Source of the DNA: Brumimicrobium sp035497735
Lineage (GTDB): Bacteria; Bacteroidota; Bacteroidia; Flavobacteriales_D; Crocinitomicaceae
Length of the DNA: 64,000 nt
Reading direction: 5' to 3'
Assembly: GCA_035497735.1 (NCBI GenBank)
Contig: DATJCX010000019.1
Coordinates: 37,317 to 101,316, forward strand
Part shown: positions 42,289 through 52,078 of the stretch, in pieces
How the letters are laid out: every line of letters starts with the position of its first letter
How positions within the stretch are numbered: position 1 is the first letter of the stretch
Program-made: the position numbers and the translations under genes
The notes under the pieces: model-generated
What the model was told of the DNA's origin: nothing
What the model saw: only the letters and a program-made list of their open reading frames with translations
Databases searched by the model: none

Positions 42289-43647
42289 TTACTTTTCAAA
42301 TGTTGGTAATGGATATTTTGCTGTTTCTCTTTCTAATTTTGCCATCGCTGACAAGTATTGGTAATAACTTACATTAGATGCCAGTTTTGCCATTGTCAAT
42401 TGCGTACGCGCATCAACAGTTTCTATGTAAGTGTTCACACCAGAATCGTAACCTTTACTGATTAAGCGATAGTATGTTTCCGCCATTTCTAGTTGCTTGA
42501 TTGCCGCTTCATAATTGGTAAACTCTGTCAATACTTCATTATAAGCTGCATTTACAGATACATTTAATTTCTGTTCCACATCAGCGCGCTGTAATTTGGC
42601 GATTTCGATTTCATTCTTAGCTCTTTTTACATCTAGATTGTTTTTTAATCCATTGAAAATCGGAATATTCAACTGAAGTCCAACCATATAATAAAGCGAT
42701 TCTTCGTTGAATTTCATCTGTTCAGCTTGTGAACCGAAGTCTGCAAAACCACTCAGTGTAGGAACTAAAGCTTGTTTGTTCATCCTCACCACATCTTCTC
42801 TCAATGTAATTGCTTGGTCCAACGAATTAAGTTCCTCTCTATTGCTAGCGGTCATATCCGACTTATCCCATAAGCGCGATTCAATCTGAACTTTATCCGC
42901 AATTATTTCGCTATTCACATCACGATTTAATAAAGCATTAAAGTAATATTGTATAGAATTAAGTTGTAGTTCAGCAGAACGTTTTCTAGATTTCGCTTGT
43001 TCTATTTCTGTTTCAGAACGTAAGACATAAGCATATAATCCAGTTCCATTTTCAACCAATTTATCATTAATTCTTTTACTTTCTTCGGCCAATTCGATAG
43101 CACTTTGATGAACAGCGATTGCTTCCTTTACACTTAAATAATTATAGTAAGTCGTCTTTACTTCCTTCACCAATTCACGTGCGTAAATTTCTACTTCATT
43201 TTCAGAAATTGCCAATTGGCGTGCATTGATTCTATTGTTGTGAATGATGTTCATATTTAGAATAGGAACTGCCACACGAATTTTTGCATCGTAGTAATTT
43301 TTAGGTAAGAAATTTATTCGTTCATTCTCCAAAGGGGAAACCGTACCAGGCAAGAATTGATTAACCGTTTCCAACAATGGATTTAAGTAATCTCCTACAG
43401 GAATTTCATAACTCCTTCCACCTTCAGCTGTCGTATAAATTCCCTCAAAGTTGACAGTTGGGATATAGTTATATTTAGCTTTCTTTAAAGCATACATTGC
43501 GTTTTCCAAAGAAACATGTCTTTGTTTAATCGCTAAATTACTTTGTAAGGCTTCATGAATATATTTGTCCAAAGCACCTTCCTGCGCTGTTCCATTCAAC
43601 TGAAAGAAGGCGACAAAACATATGGTAAATAACCAAACTCTTTTCAT
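42289..43647 (-). CDS. TolC-family outer-membrane efflux channel
   Basis: A 452-aa outer-membrane efflux protein. Signal peptide (MKRVWLFTICFVAFFQL, cut near GTAQ), then two OEP repeats of long helices and short strands (KKAKYNYIPTVNFEGIY; LDQAITLREDVVRMNKQALVPTLSGF; GYDSGVNTYIETVDARTQL). Start is ATG 43647; the longer frame to 43692 runs into the end of the tetR gene. Ends 3 bases before the adaptor gene. Confidence 0.92.
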   Translation of the reverse strand: MKRVWLFTICFVAFFQLNGTAQEGALDKYIHEALQSNLAIKQRHVSLENAMYALKKAKYNYIPTVNFEGIYTTAEGGRSYEIPVGDYLNPLLETVNQFLPGTVSPLENERINFLPKNYYDAKIRVAVPILNMNIIHNNRINARQLAISENEVEIYARELVKEVKTTYYNYLSVKEAIAVHQSAIELAEESKRINDKLVENGTGLYAYVLRSETEIEQAKSRKRSAELQLNSIQYYFNALLNRDVNSEIIADKVQIESRLWDKSDMTASNREELNSLDQAITLREDVVRMNKQALVPTLSGFADFGSQAEQMKFNEESLYYMVGLQLNIPIFNGLKNNLDVKRAKNEIEIAKLQRADVEQKLNVSVNAAYNEVLTEFTNYEAAIKQLEMAETYYRLISKGYDSGVNTYIETVDARTQLTMAKLASNVSYYQYLSAMAKLERETAKYPLPTFEK

Positions 43648-43654
43648 ATTATAT

Positions 43655-44302
43655 CTAATTAATATTTTTTGTTCTCTCGATAAAAGCAACATAAGTTTTA
43701 AAAGCCTCTTCTAATAAATCATCAGAATTAGCAAACGTGAAGTTCTCATAAGAAATTTTCTGTAAGCGCGTTGTCAAATGTAAGGAACACAGACCGTGGA
43801 CCATTCCCCAAGCTTGTAAAGCAATAAAATTCGGAGAACCATTCAAGAAATAACCTTCATTCTGACACTCTAATATAGTATTGACTATAAAGTCGAATAT
43901 CTGTCTCCCCCCTATCCATAATTCGTTTTCAGAATCTTTATCCAAAAACTCCATAGGTTCTTTTTGAATAAACATCAATTCATAGTAATCTGGATTTTCT
44001 TTTGCGAATTGCAAATAAGAACGTCCTAAAGCTTTTAATCTTTCAAAAGGGTCTTCTACTATCATTAACGCTGTTAACTCAGAACGAAGCAAAGAGAATC
44101 CTTCTTGGTGCAGGGCATAAACAATATCGTTCTTGTCTTTGTAGTAAAGATAAATGGTTGTTGGACTATAGCCAATTTCTCCAGCAATTTTACGAATTGA
44201 AGTTGAACTAAAGCCATTTTCCAAGAACAATTTCTTAGCAGCGTTTAAAATCAATAACTTAACGTCATCTTTTCGCTTTGGTTTACTTGGAACTTCTTTC
44301 AT
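43655..44302 (-). CDS. TetR/AcrR family transcriptional repressor
   Basis: A 215-aa TetR-family regulator and first gene of the efflux operon. The helix-turn-helix is at about 14-60: ILNAAKKLFLENGFSSTSIRKIAGEIGYSPTTIYLYYKDKNDIVYALHQ. The C-terminal part (about 70-215) is the ligand-binding dimerisation domain of the WHG/TetR_C type. A perfect palindrome at the promoter just upstream is the likely operator, so it should repress itself and the pump until a substrate binds. Confidence 0.93.
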   Translation of the reverse strand: MKEVPSKPKRKDDVKLLILNAAKKLFLENGFSSTSIRKIAGEIGYSPTTIYLYYKDKNDIVYALHQEGFSLLRSELTALMIVEDPFERLKALGRSYLQFAKENPDYYELMFIQKEPMEFLDKDSENELWIGGRQIFDFIVNTILECQNEGYFLNGSPNFIALQAWGMVHGLCSLHLTTRLQKISYENFTFANSDDLLEEAFKTYVAFIERTKNIN

Positions 44303-44306
44303 AATG

Positions 44307-44314
44307 CAAATATA
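44307..44314 (-). promoter_or_regulatory. Promoter -7 box of the tetR-tolC-MFP-RND operon
   Basis: TATATTTG on the minus strand, 4 bases from the ATG at 44302, which would give a nearly leaderless mRNA. Confidence 0.4.
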
Positions 44315-44323
44315 ATAAGTTTA

Positions 44324-44338
44324 CTTAACACTGTTAAG
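44324..44338. promoter_or_regulatory. Likely TetR operator of the efflux operon
   Basis: CTTAACA-C-TGTTAAG, a perfect 7-1-7 palindrome lying 9 bases upstream of the minus-strand -7 box, inside the promoter. Size, symmetry and place fit a TetR-family operator. Confidence 0.65.
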
Positions 44339-44442
44339 CTGCTTTCGATATTTTAACAAATATAAATTTAATCGACTATAGAAGTCGGGGAAGGAATCGA
44401 ATGAAAAATGAAGTTTTCGCTACGCTAGAAGCGCTTAAGAAA

Positions 44443-45423
44443 TTACTTTTCGTTTGCGTCATTTTCTTGTTTATCTCTCTCCATGACAAACAAAGATCCT
44501 AAGATACCTGCCAATAACAGGGATAGAATAACTACTAAGGAGACCCAAGTATGTTCTTGTAAGAATGCGAAGTGATTGTGGAAAATCATTTTTAGACCAA
44601 CAAACAATAAGATTAACGTCAATGAATATTTCAAGTATCTGAATTTATCTAAAATACCCGCAAGTAGGAAATACAAGCTTCTTAGTCCAAGAATAGCAAA
44701 AATGTTAGAACTCAAAATAATGAATGGGTCTGAAGTCACACTAAAAATAGCTGGAATCGAATCCACTGCAAAAAGAATATCAGTAAATTCAACCACTAAC
44801 AAAGTTGCTAGTAATGGTGTTGCCACTTTTTTTCCATCTATTTTTTCAAAAAAGTGACCGTTTTCAATGGTCCAATCAATCGGATAGATTTTACTTAACA
44901 TTCTCACTCCAAAACTCTTTCTGAAATCACTACCTTCCTCACTTCCCCCTTTAAGCATTTTCAAGGCAGAAAGAACTAAAATTCCTCCAAAAACATACAT
45001 GGCCCAGTCAAACTGCTCAATGAAAGCTTTTCCTAACAAAATCATTATAAAACGGAAAATCACAGCTCCGATGATTCCCCAAAACAGCACACGGTGTTGG
45101 AACTCTGGTTTAATTTTAAAATATTGAAAAACCAAGGCTATAACGAAAATATTATCAATACTCAATGACTTCTCTAGGACGTAACCTGTATAGTACATTG
45201 CAATTGCTTCGCCACCATTAATACCGTGAGTGTTTAAATCAAATAAGTGATTCTCGTAGATGAAAAATATAGCAATTCCGAAAAGCAGTGCTGCCGTCAC
45301 CCAAACTCCCGTCCAGATCAAGGAGTCTTTAATTGTAACTACGGTATTCTTTTTATGAAAAACACCTAAATCTAAAGCTAAGAAAATTGCGATTAAAACA
45401 AAGAATCCAATCCAGACGAACAT
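44443..45423 (-). CDS. TerC/Alx-family integral membrane protein
   Basis: A 326-aa membrane protein with about nine hydrophobic segments. TerC hallmarks are DLGVF (19-23), the acidic transmembrane motif EKSLSIDNIFVIALVFQYF (about 88-106) and FTDILFAVDSIPAIFSVTSDPF with NIFAILGLRSLYF. Members are linked to manganese export (Alx/MntP-like role), metal loading of exported enzymes and tellurite resistance; the exact role here is not known. The next upstream gene on the same strand is a metal ATPase, which fits metal homeostasis. Confidence 0.92.
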   Translation of the reverse strand: MFVWIGFFVLIAIFLALDLGVFHKKNTVVTIKDSLIWTGVWVTAALLFGIAIFFIYENHLFDLNTHGINGGEAIAMYYTGYVLEKSLSIDNIFVIALVFQYFKIKPEFQHRVLFWGIIGAVIFRFIMILLGKAFIEQFDWAMYVFGGILVLSALKMLKGGSEEGSDFRKSFGVRMLSKIYPIDWTIENGHFFEKIDGKKVATPLLATLLVVEFTDILFAVDSIPAIFSVTSDPFIILSSNIFAILGLRSLYFLLAGILDKFRYLKYSLTLILLFVGLKMIFHNHFAFLQEHTWVSLVVILSLLLAGILGSLFVMERDKQENDANEK

Positions 45424-45540
45424 ATTGTATAATATTTAAAAATGCAAAGATAGAATTAAATAAGAACTTGACATAACACAGTGGAAACTCACGTAAAGAA
45501 ACAGGATTGATTTAGCTATTAAAAGAGTCAGCTGAAGATA

Positions 45541-47496
45541 TTACGTAAATTTCTTTCTCATAATCCTTGTTGCGTTTGCAATAGCGATCAACGCAACTCC
45601 AACATCTGCAAAAACAGCTTCCCACATCGTCGCCAGTCCACCTGCACCAAGAATTAAAACCAAGGCTTTTACACCAAAAGCAAAACCAATATTTTGCCAA
45701 ACAATGCGTTTGGTTGATTTCCCAATTTCAATAGCCATAGGAATTTTATGAATTTCATCATTTTGAATCACAACATCTGCTGTTTCGATTGTTACATCAC
45801 TTCCCAAGCCACCCATTGCTATACCAACATCGCTAATTGCAATAACAGGTGCATCATTCAAACCATCACCTACAAAAGCAACCTTCTCGCCTTTTGCTTT
45901 GATGCGTTTCACATGTTCAATTTTATCACCTGGTAATAAATCTCCATAGGCTTCCGAGATTTTCAACTCATTAGCAACAAAATCTACAACTGTTGACTTA
46001 TCACCACTTAACATAGTTGGTGTTATGCCAAGTTTTTTCAGTTTCTGAATGGTTTCAAAGGACGCTACTTTGATTTGATCAGCAATTGTTAAATACCCAA
46101 CAAATTCACCGCCGTAAGCCACGGCAATAGTTGTAAATACAATATCGTCAGGATTCATAAAAAGTGGAACGTTGAATTTTTTAATCAACTTGAAATTTCC
46201 AACCAAAAGTTCCTTACCATTTACTGTTGCTTTTAAACCATGTCCAGCAATTTCTTCGATGTTTTCTAAATTAATCTCTGGATTTATTGCTCCAACATAC
46301 TCGTGAATGGCAGTTGCAACTGGATGCGAACTATGACTTTCAATGGCATTAACTAAATCTAAAATTTCTTGACGGTTAAAAGAACTACCAATAACGACTT
46401 CTTGCACTTTAAACACACCTTCTGTCAAGGTTCCTGTTTTATCCATTACCACTTCCTTCACGGAAGCCAATACGTCTAGATAATTTCCACCTTTCACCAG
46501 AATTCCGTGGCGACTTGCTGCGCCAATTCCACCAAAATATCCCAAAGGAATAGAAATAACCAAAGCACAAGGACAAGAAATCACAAGGAAAATCAAGGCT
46601 TTATACAACCAGTCTTGAAAGATGTAATCGTTTACAAAAAAGAAAGGTAATAAGGTTATTGCAATGGCTAAATAGACAACAATTGGAGTATAAACCTTTG
46701 CGAATTTATTGATAAACAATTCTGTTGGTGCCTTTTGCGAACTAGCATTTTGAACCAAGGCCAATATCTTACTAAGCTGACTGTCTTCATAGGCTTTAGT
46801 TACGCGAACTTGTGCCACCGTATTTAGATTGATCATTCCAGCTAAAACTGATTCTCCTTTCTTCTTGCTATCGGGCACACTTTCTCCTGTTAATGCAACG
46901 GTATCAAAAGAAGCACGGTCCGACAATAGTTCGCCGTCAAGACCAAGTTTTTCTCCAGACTTTAGTTGAATAACATCTCCGATTTTCGCTTCTTCTGCTT
47001 TTATTCTTGAGGCAATACCATTTACCATGACAGTAATTTCTTCTGGTCGTTGGTCGAGTAAAGTTTTGATATTATTTTGCGCTCTTGTTACCGCAATTGA
47101 TTGAAAGATTTCTCCAATTGCATAGAATAACATTACAGAAACCGCTTCAGGATATTCACCGATGGCAAAAGCGCCAACTGTGGCAATGGTCATTAAGAAG
47201 AATTCGGAAAAAAGATTCCCCTTTCGTACGCTATTGTACGCCTCTTTTATCACTGGGAAGCCCACTGGAGCATAAGCTAAAACGTACCAAGCTATGCGCA
47301 GAATGCCATCAAACCAATTGGCTTTTACCCAATAATCAAAGACTACAGCAGAAATCAGCAATACAAAAGAAAGTATAGCTGGAAGGAATAGTTTATAATC
47401 AAGTTTATCAATCTCATGACTATGTCCATGGTCACCGTGTCCATCATGCGAAGAGCAGCAAGCTTCTTCAGAAGGATTTTCCTCTTGTTTAATCAT
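45541..47496 (-). CDS. P1B-type heavy-metal-transporting ATPase (Zn/Cd/Pb group)
   Basis: A 651-aa metal-export pump. There is no N-terminal HMA domain; instead a short Cys/His-rich stretch, ACCSSHDGHGDHGHSH, at about 12-27. Core motifs: CPC in SCPCALVIS (about 305-313), phosphorylation site DKTGTLTEG (about 350), HP in SHSSHPVA and GDGLNDAPV. The last membrane segments hold a Lys (GVKALVLIL) and an Asp-Gly pair (FADVGVALIAIANATR), the pattern of the PIB-2 group that exports Zn2+, Cd2+ and Pb2+. Start is ATG 47496; a TATATTTG box lies only 3 bases upstream. Confidence 0.93.
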   Translation of the reverse strand: MIKQEENPSEEACCSSHDGHGDHGHSHEIDKLDYKLFLPAILSFVLLISAVVFDYWVKANWFDGILRIAWYVLAYAPVGFPVIKEAYNSVRKGNLFSEFFLMTIATVGAFAIGEYPEAVSVMLFYAIGEIFQSIAVTRAQNNIKTLLDQRPEEITVMVNGIASRIKAEEAKIGDVIQLKSGEKLGLDGELLSDRASFDTVALTGESVPDSKKKGESVLAGMINLNTVAQVRVTKAYEDSQLSKILALVQNASSQKAPTELFINKFAKVYTPIVVYLAIAITLLPFFFVNDYIFQDWLYKALIFLVISCPCALVISIPLGYFGGIGAASRHGILVKGGNYLDVLASVKEVVMDKTGTLTEGVFKVQEVVIGSSFNRQEILDLVNAIESHSSHPVATAIHEYVGAINPEINLENIEEIAGHGLKATVNGKELLVGNFKLIKKFNVPLFMNPDDIVFTTIAVAYGGEFVGYLTIADQIKVASFETIQKLKKLGITPTMLSGDKSTVVDFVANELKISEAYGDLLPGDKIEHVKRIKAKGEKVAFVGDGLNDAPVIAISDVGIAMGGLGSDVTIETADVVIQNDEIHKIPMAIEIGKSTKRIVWQNIGFAFGVKALVLILGAGGLATMWEAVFADVGVALIAIANATRIMRKKFT

Positions 47497-47590
47497 GCCC
47501 AAATATAAGAATTACTTAGCGCAATATTGTTGCAGAAAGGGTTTGCAGTTTAAACACAATCTAATAGGTTAAGTTTTTCAGATAAAAGAA

Positions 47591-50500
47591 TCAGTTAACC
47601 AAACTCCCTCTTTCTTCGTCTTTCACCACCGTCAATGAAGCAGGTATTCTTTCTTTCAATTCTTCAACGTGTGAAATAATTCCGACTATCTTATTTTCCT
47701 TATTCAAGTTGAGTAAAGTTTCAAAAACAAGGTTAACCGCCTCATTGTCTTGCGTTCCAAATCCTTCATCAATAAAGAAGAAATTTTGCTCTGTTTTTGA
47801 TTTTGCCTGAACGCTTTCTGCTAGTGCTAGTGCCAAACTCAAGGAAACTTGGAAAGATTGCCCACCTGATAAGGTTTTAACGCTTCTGGTTTTCCCTTCA
47901 TTCAAATAATCGATGATTTCAAAATCATTCTTATCGTTGACTGTTAAACTCAACTGATTTCTTGTCATGCGGTGAAAGCGAGCGTTAGCATGAACCACCA
48001 ACTGCTTCAAGTATATTGAGGAAATAAAATTCACAAAACCTTTACCTGTGAAGAGATTGAAAAGTTTATTCAAGTTATCCGTTCTTAGTTCTAATTTCTC
48101 AGCTTCAGCAATCAACTCTTTCTTCTCTTCGAATAACTTCTCTATACGTTTAATTTCAGCTTCTAATAAAGCACATTCCTTCTTCTTTTCTTCTAGCGTT
48201 TTAATGGCTGCTTGATGCGCTGTCTCCTTTTCTGCAAACTCTTCATCACTGAAGTTTTTCCCAGCTAATTTCTTTTCTAATTCTTGAATGTGTGTTTCCA
48301 AAGCCTTATACTGAACTCTAAAGTCTTGAATTTTTTGTCGCTCAACCATTACATCAATATTCTGTGCTAGAATAGTTTGAACTTTTGACAAGTCCATTTC
48401 AAAAGAAGTCAACTCCTTGCCTAGCTCCTCTTTCAACTTTTCCTGTTCAGCCTTCATTTTCTTCAATTGATTAGAGACTGCAGTTAAAGTCGATTTTTGT
48501 CCTTCAACCTTTGCATTCAATTCATTAATTTGCTGCGTTAGCGATTTATGCTTCTCTTCAACTTGATCATTTTTAGTTTTCAGGTCCTTGTATAAACTTC
48601 TAACTTCATCAACCGGATGATGTTGGAAATCGTCAAACTTCAATTGCTTTAAATTCTCTTTATGAGATTTTATTTCTGTTTGCAATCCATTTTCCTCAAT
48701 CAACAACTTTGCGAGTTCATCGTTTAGATTCTTGAAATTTGTTTGTAACTGATCCTTTTCCTTACGAATTTGGTCCAATTCCTTCTCTTTCGACTCTAAT
48801 TCACGTCTTTTTGTCTCAGAAAGTTGCTTTTTCGCTTCAAAATCGTCAAAATCATCTTTCCTAAAATCTTTCCAATCGAAACTTGCTAAGAATTTTTTAT
48901 GAACTGTTTCCAAAGAATCAAGTTTCGTCTTTTCAGTTTCAATCTGTTTCAGTAGTCGGTTAATTTCGTCAACTATTCTATCCGTTTCAATCTTACTTTC
49001 CTGAAGTGATTTATTCTCCTTAACTAAAAGCTCAATTTTGGTCTTCGTCTCAGTCAGTTCAGCACCAACATTTGCTGTCTCTGCAATATGCGGATGCTCT
49101 TGTGAACCACATAATGGACAAGCTACACCGTCATGTAAAGCGTGTGCGTATTCTGCTAATTTCTGTTGAACTTCTAGTTCTCCCTTTCGTGCTTGAAGTT
49201 TTGATTGTTTATCTTCTAGTTCACTGACTTTTACTTTGAATAAATCAGCGTATTTTTCAATATCGACACCTTTCTTACTTAACTTATCTTGCTCCGCTTT
49301 CACTTGCTTATTCAAATCAGCTACCGATTGCTTAACAGTAGCCAACTCCTTTTCATTGCTTCGCTTTTGATTAAACCATCGATCAAGATTCATCATCAAT
49401 GAGGCATCTAAAATTTGAGGTTTTAAGGTTTTTACTTCCGCTTCTATTTCTAAAATTCGTTTATCGATTACCTTCTGTTTTCCTTCCACCTCCGATACTT
49501 TAACTTTCGCTTCCTTGGTCTCTTTCTCCATGACTTTAATCATTTCCTCTGCCACTAAAGACTTCCCAATAAATTCTAAATCAGCTTCTTCTTGACGCTT
49601 GGCATTTAAAATATTGAAATAATGTGTAATTTCTTCTAAGGACTTCGTAACATCAGCTAACAATTTCGTGGAATCACCTAAAGATTTTTCCGCTAGTTCA
49701 GATTGCTTTTCAGTTTGCCAAATTTCAGAACCAATTTTCTTTAAATTCTCTAATAGATTAGCAAAAGCCTTAAAAACACGTTCATATTCATCAATTTTCG
49801 CTTGTAATTGAATCATTTCAACACTTTTTGGCTTCATTTCTAACATTTTAGCCTTTTTTCGCTTCAAATCTTCAACTTCTTCCTTTAATTTTTTCAATTC
49901 TTGGAATAGCTTATCTATTGCAGCAAAACTTTCTTCGGCGGCTTTCTTGTCATTTTCTGCTTTTTCCTTTAAGGCTTTTTGTTCATCTAGTTTTTCGGTA
50001 GAAACTTCCTCAAATGTGCTTAATTTACCTTTTAATTCAGTTAAAGTCGTCAAACTAACATTCCTTAAATCTCTAGCTTTATTGCTTAAGTCAAAACGAT
50101 GTAATTGGAAAATCTCTTCCATCATATCCGTTCTGGCTTTGTCTCCCAGTTCAAGAAATTCACGAAACTGACCTTGAGGAATGATAATCGTTCGTTTAAA
50201 GTTATTATAGGATAAGTTTAAAATCTGCTCGGCATTTTTTTCAACTGGAATCCATTGTTCGCTCAACCATTCATAGAAAATCGTATCAGTCGGTTTAACA
50301 TCTTCGAATTTTTTAGAATTTCTCCTAAACCCACGAACAGCCTTATATTTTTTATTCTCCCAATTTAGAAAGACAAAATCAATAGCACCGCGATCCGACT
50401 TTAAGTTCAACATGTTATAGGCACGATTATCACGGCTATTCATTCGCTCCGTTTCACCGTAAAGCGCATAAGAGATAGCCTCCAATACAGAAGACTTACC

Positions 50501-50617
50501 AGAGCCAGTTGAACCAAATACGCCAAATAATCCAGCAGCAGTTAATTGCGAAAAGTCAATAGTTTGTCGTTCTTGGTAAGAGTATATTCCTTCAATCGTT
50601 AATTCAATAGGTATCAT
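47591..50617 (-). CDS. sbcC: Exonuclease SbcCD subunit C (Rad50-like ATPase)
   Basis: The ATPase of the SbcCD nuclease that cuts DNA hairpins and ends. The 1008-aa protein has Walker A GSTGSGKSS (about 35-43), long coiled coils on both sides of a zinc hook CPLCG (around residue 500), the ABC signature TLSGGQSFQVSLSLALAL and Walker B FFFIDEGFGTQD. Its ATG overlaps the sbcD stop by one base (TAATG), giving coupled translation. Confidence 0.95.
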   Translation of the reverse strand: MIPIELTIEGIYSYQERQTIDFSQLTAAGLFGVFGSTGSGKSSVLEAISYALYGETERMNSRDNRAYNMLNLKSDRGAIDFVFLNWENKKYKAVRGFRRNSKKFEDVKPTDTIFYEWLSEQWIPVEKNAEQILNLSYNNFKRTIIIPQGQFREFLELGDKARTDMMEEIFQLHRFDLSNKARDLRNVSLTTLTELKGKLSTFEEVSTEKLDEQKALKEKAENDKKAAEESFAAIDKLFQELKKLKEEVEDLKRKKAKMLEMKPKSVEMIQLQAKIDEYERVFKAFANLLENLKKIGSEIWQTEKQSELAEKSLGDSTKLLADVTKSLEEITHYFNILNAKRQEEADLEFIGKSLVAEEMIKVMEKETKEAKVKVSEVEGKQKVIDKRILEIEAEVKTLKPQILDASLMMNLDRWFNQKRSNEKELATVKQSVADLNKQVKAEQDKLSKKGVDIEKYADLFKVKVSELEDKQSKLQARKGELEVQQKLAEYAHALHDGVACPLCGSQEHPHIAETANVGAELTETKTKIELLVKENKSLQESKIETDRIVDEINRLLKQIETEKTKLDSLETVHKKFLASFDWKDFRKDDFDDFEAKKQLSETKRRELESKEKELDQIRKEKDQLQTNFKNLNDELAKLLIEENGLQTEIKSHKENLKQLKFDDFQHHPVDEVRSLYKDLKTKNDQVEEKHKSLTQQINELNAKVEGQKSTLTAVSNQLKKMKAEQEKLKEELGKELTSFEMDLSKVQTILAQNIDVMVERQKIQDFRVQYKALETHIQELEKKLAGKNFSDEEFAEKETAHQAAIKTLEEKKKECALLEAEIKRIEKLFEEKKELIAEAEKLELRTDNLNKLFNLFTGKGFVNFISSIYLKQLVVHANARFHRMTRNQLSLTVNDKNDFEIIDYLNEGKTRSVKTLSGGQSFQVSLSLALALAESVQAKSKTEQNFFFIDEGFGTQDNEAVNLVFETLLNLNKENKIVGIISHVEELKERIPASLTVVKDEERGSLVN

Positions 50618-51822
50618 TATGCATTCAAAATTTCGTTAAACAAACTCATCAATTCTTCATTTGGTTCTTGCCCATTATTCTTTGACTGAAAATACTGCTG
50701 AAACAACACATTCATATCCTCAGAAAGATTTATCTCCTTCTTTTCAAGATCGTTATTTCCAGCATTTCGCACTTGCGGAATTAGGTGAATTATTCCACCA
50801 TGTGCCTGACGAATATCTTTTTGTTCTTGTGCCGTCATAAAAGAATCAGAAACAATGGTCAATTCCACCAAAGCATCCTGATTTTCAGTCAACCATTCTA
50901 CAGCTTCCAAAGTATTGTCAAAAGACCTTCTAAGCAATGGTTTTCCGCCTGAGATTGGAACACGTTCAATTTCTGGAGCCTTTCCTGGTTCTAAATCAAT
51001 AATGGCAACATATTTCTCTTGATTTGCTTCATTAAAAGAATAGCGCAAAAGAGAGCTACTATAAATAACCGGTTGATTGCTTCCTACATTTCTGTATCCG
51101 TGTAAATGTCCCAAAGCGGCATACTGCACACTTGCTGGAATAGCGTCTGAATAAATGACATCTGCATTACCGATTTTCAATGGTTTTTCGCCGTCCGGTT
51201 CTTCCAGCACCTCTCCACCTCGCTTTTGCATAAATAGATGTGTAGTCAAAACATTCACACCATTTTGGTCACAGTATTTTTCTGCCAAATCGTTCCATTT
51301 ACTACTCAAACTATCTTGTAGTGAACTTTGTTTATCTTCTCCGAAATACTCTTTCAGGCGCAATTCATTGGCAAAAGCAGTATGAAGAACACGAACAGGG
51401 TAATCGTATTTAGGCAATTCAATTTCAACAAATCCAACATCGGTTTTCACCACTTTAAATCCATCTTCAGTTGAAAACAAAGGCACAACATCCGTAGGAA
51501 TTCCGATGAAAATAATTCCACTTTCTCGTGCTAGCACATCGGGAACGTTAATCCTATCAGGTGAATCATGATTTCCAGCAATAGCAATTACAGGAACCTG
51601 ACCTTTTCTTGTCAGTCTATTCAAAGTTTTATACAACAATTCCATAGATTCATTGGAAGGCGTAAAATTGTCGAACAAGTCACCAGCAACGATAACCATA
51701 TCGACTGCCTTTTCATTCGCAATTGCTACAATTTCTTGAAGCACAACTTTTTGTTCCTCAACTCTACTATAGAAGTCTAACTTTTTCCCTAAATGCCAAT
51801 CGGCCGTGTGAAGTATTCGCAT
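50617..51822 (-). CDS. sbcD: Exonuclease SbcCD subunit D (Mre11-like nuclease)
   Basis: The metallophosphoesterase nuclease partner of SbcC. The 401-aa protein carries the Mre11 metal motifs in order: ILHTADWHLGKKL (3-15), VIVAGDLFD, AIAGNHDSPDR, and later LGHLHGYR. A palindrome GTGTCA-N5-TGACAC stands 55 bases upstream of the start and may be a regulatory site. Confidence 0.95.
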   Translation of the reverse strand: MRILHTADWHLGKKLDFYSRVEEQKVVLQEIVAIANEKAVDMVIVAGDLFDNFTPSNESMELLYKTLNRLTRKGQVPVIAIAGNHDSPDRINVPDVLARESGIIFIGIPTDVVPLFSTEDGFKVVKTDVGFVEIELPKYDYPVRVLHTAFANELRLKEYFGEDKQSSLQDSLSSKWNDLAEKYCDQNGVNVLTTHLFMQKRGGEVLEEPDGEKPLKIGNADVIYSDAIPASVQYAALGHLHGYRNVGSNQPVIYSSSLLRYSFNEANQEKYVAIIDLEPGKAPEIERVPISGGKPLLRRSFDNTLEAVEWLTENQDALVELTIVSDSFMTAQEQKDIRQAHGGIIHLIPQVRNAGNNDLEKKEINLSEDMNVLFQQYFQSKNNGQEPNEELMSLFNEILNA

Positions 51823-51876
51823 ATTGAATTTATTTTAATCCTTAAAATTAACAACAATGCAAGATAAAACAAACGG

Positions 51877-51893
51877 GTGTCAAAATATGACAC
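51877..51893. promoter_or_regulatory. Palindrome upstream of sbcD
   Basis: GTGTCA-AAATA-TGACAC, perfect 6-bp arms, 55 bases upstream of sbcD. On the minus strand it covers the TTG of a possible -33 region. Binding factor unknown. Confidence 0.4.
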
Positions 51894-51923
51894 TGCAGAA
51901 AATTATTTTTTTAACATGAGAAG

Positions 51924-51967
51924 ATAACTAGAAAGTTATATTCCTCTACTTTACTAGGGTTAAAGTA
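51924..51967. repeat. Two adjacent inverted repeats between sbcD and the MFS gene
   Basis: ATAACT-N4-AGTTAT (51924-51939) and TACTTTA-N7-TAAAGTA (51947-51967), both perfect. Neither is followed by a T-run on either strand. They could be operators or RNA hairpins downstream of the MFS gene. Confidence 0.4.
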
Positions 51968-52078
51968 CTAAACTCGGTACTCAAAGAGAAATGTTTTATA
52001 AATTTTTCTTTAATAGATAAGAACGAAATATGGAAAAAACCGGATGGAATTAATTAGAACAATTTAGTAAATAAGCAG

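Noticed and set aside
45512..45700. Small Cys/Trp-rich frame at the end of the P1B ATPase gene
   Set aside because: Shadow frame over the last membrane segments of the ATPase, with no promoter or signal.
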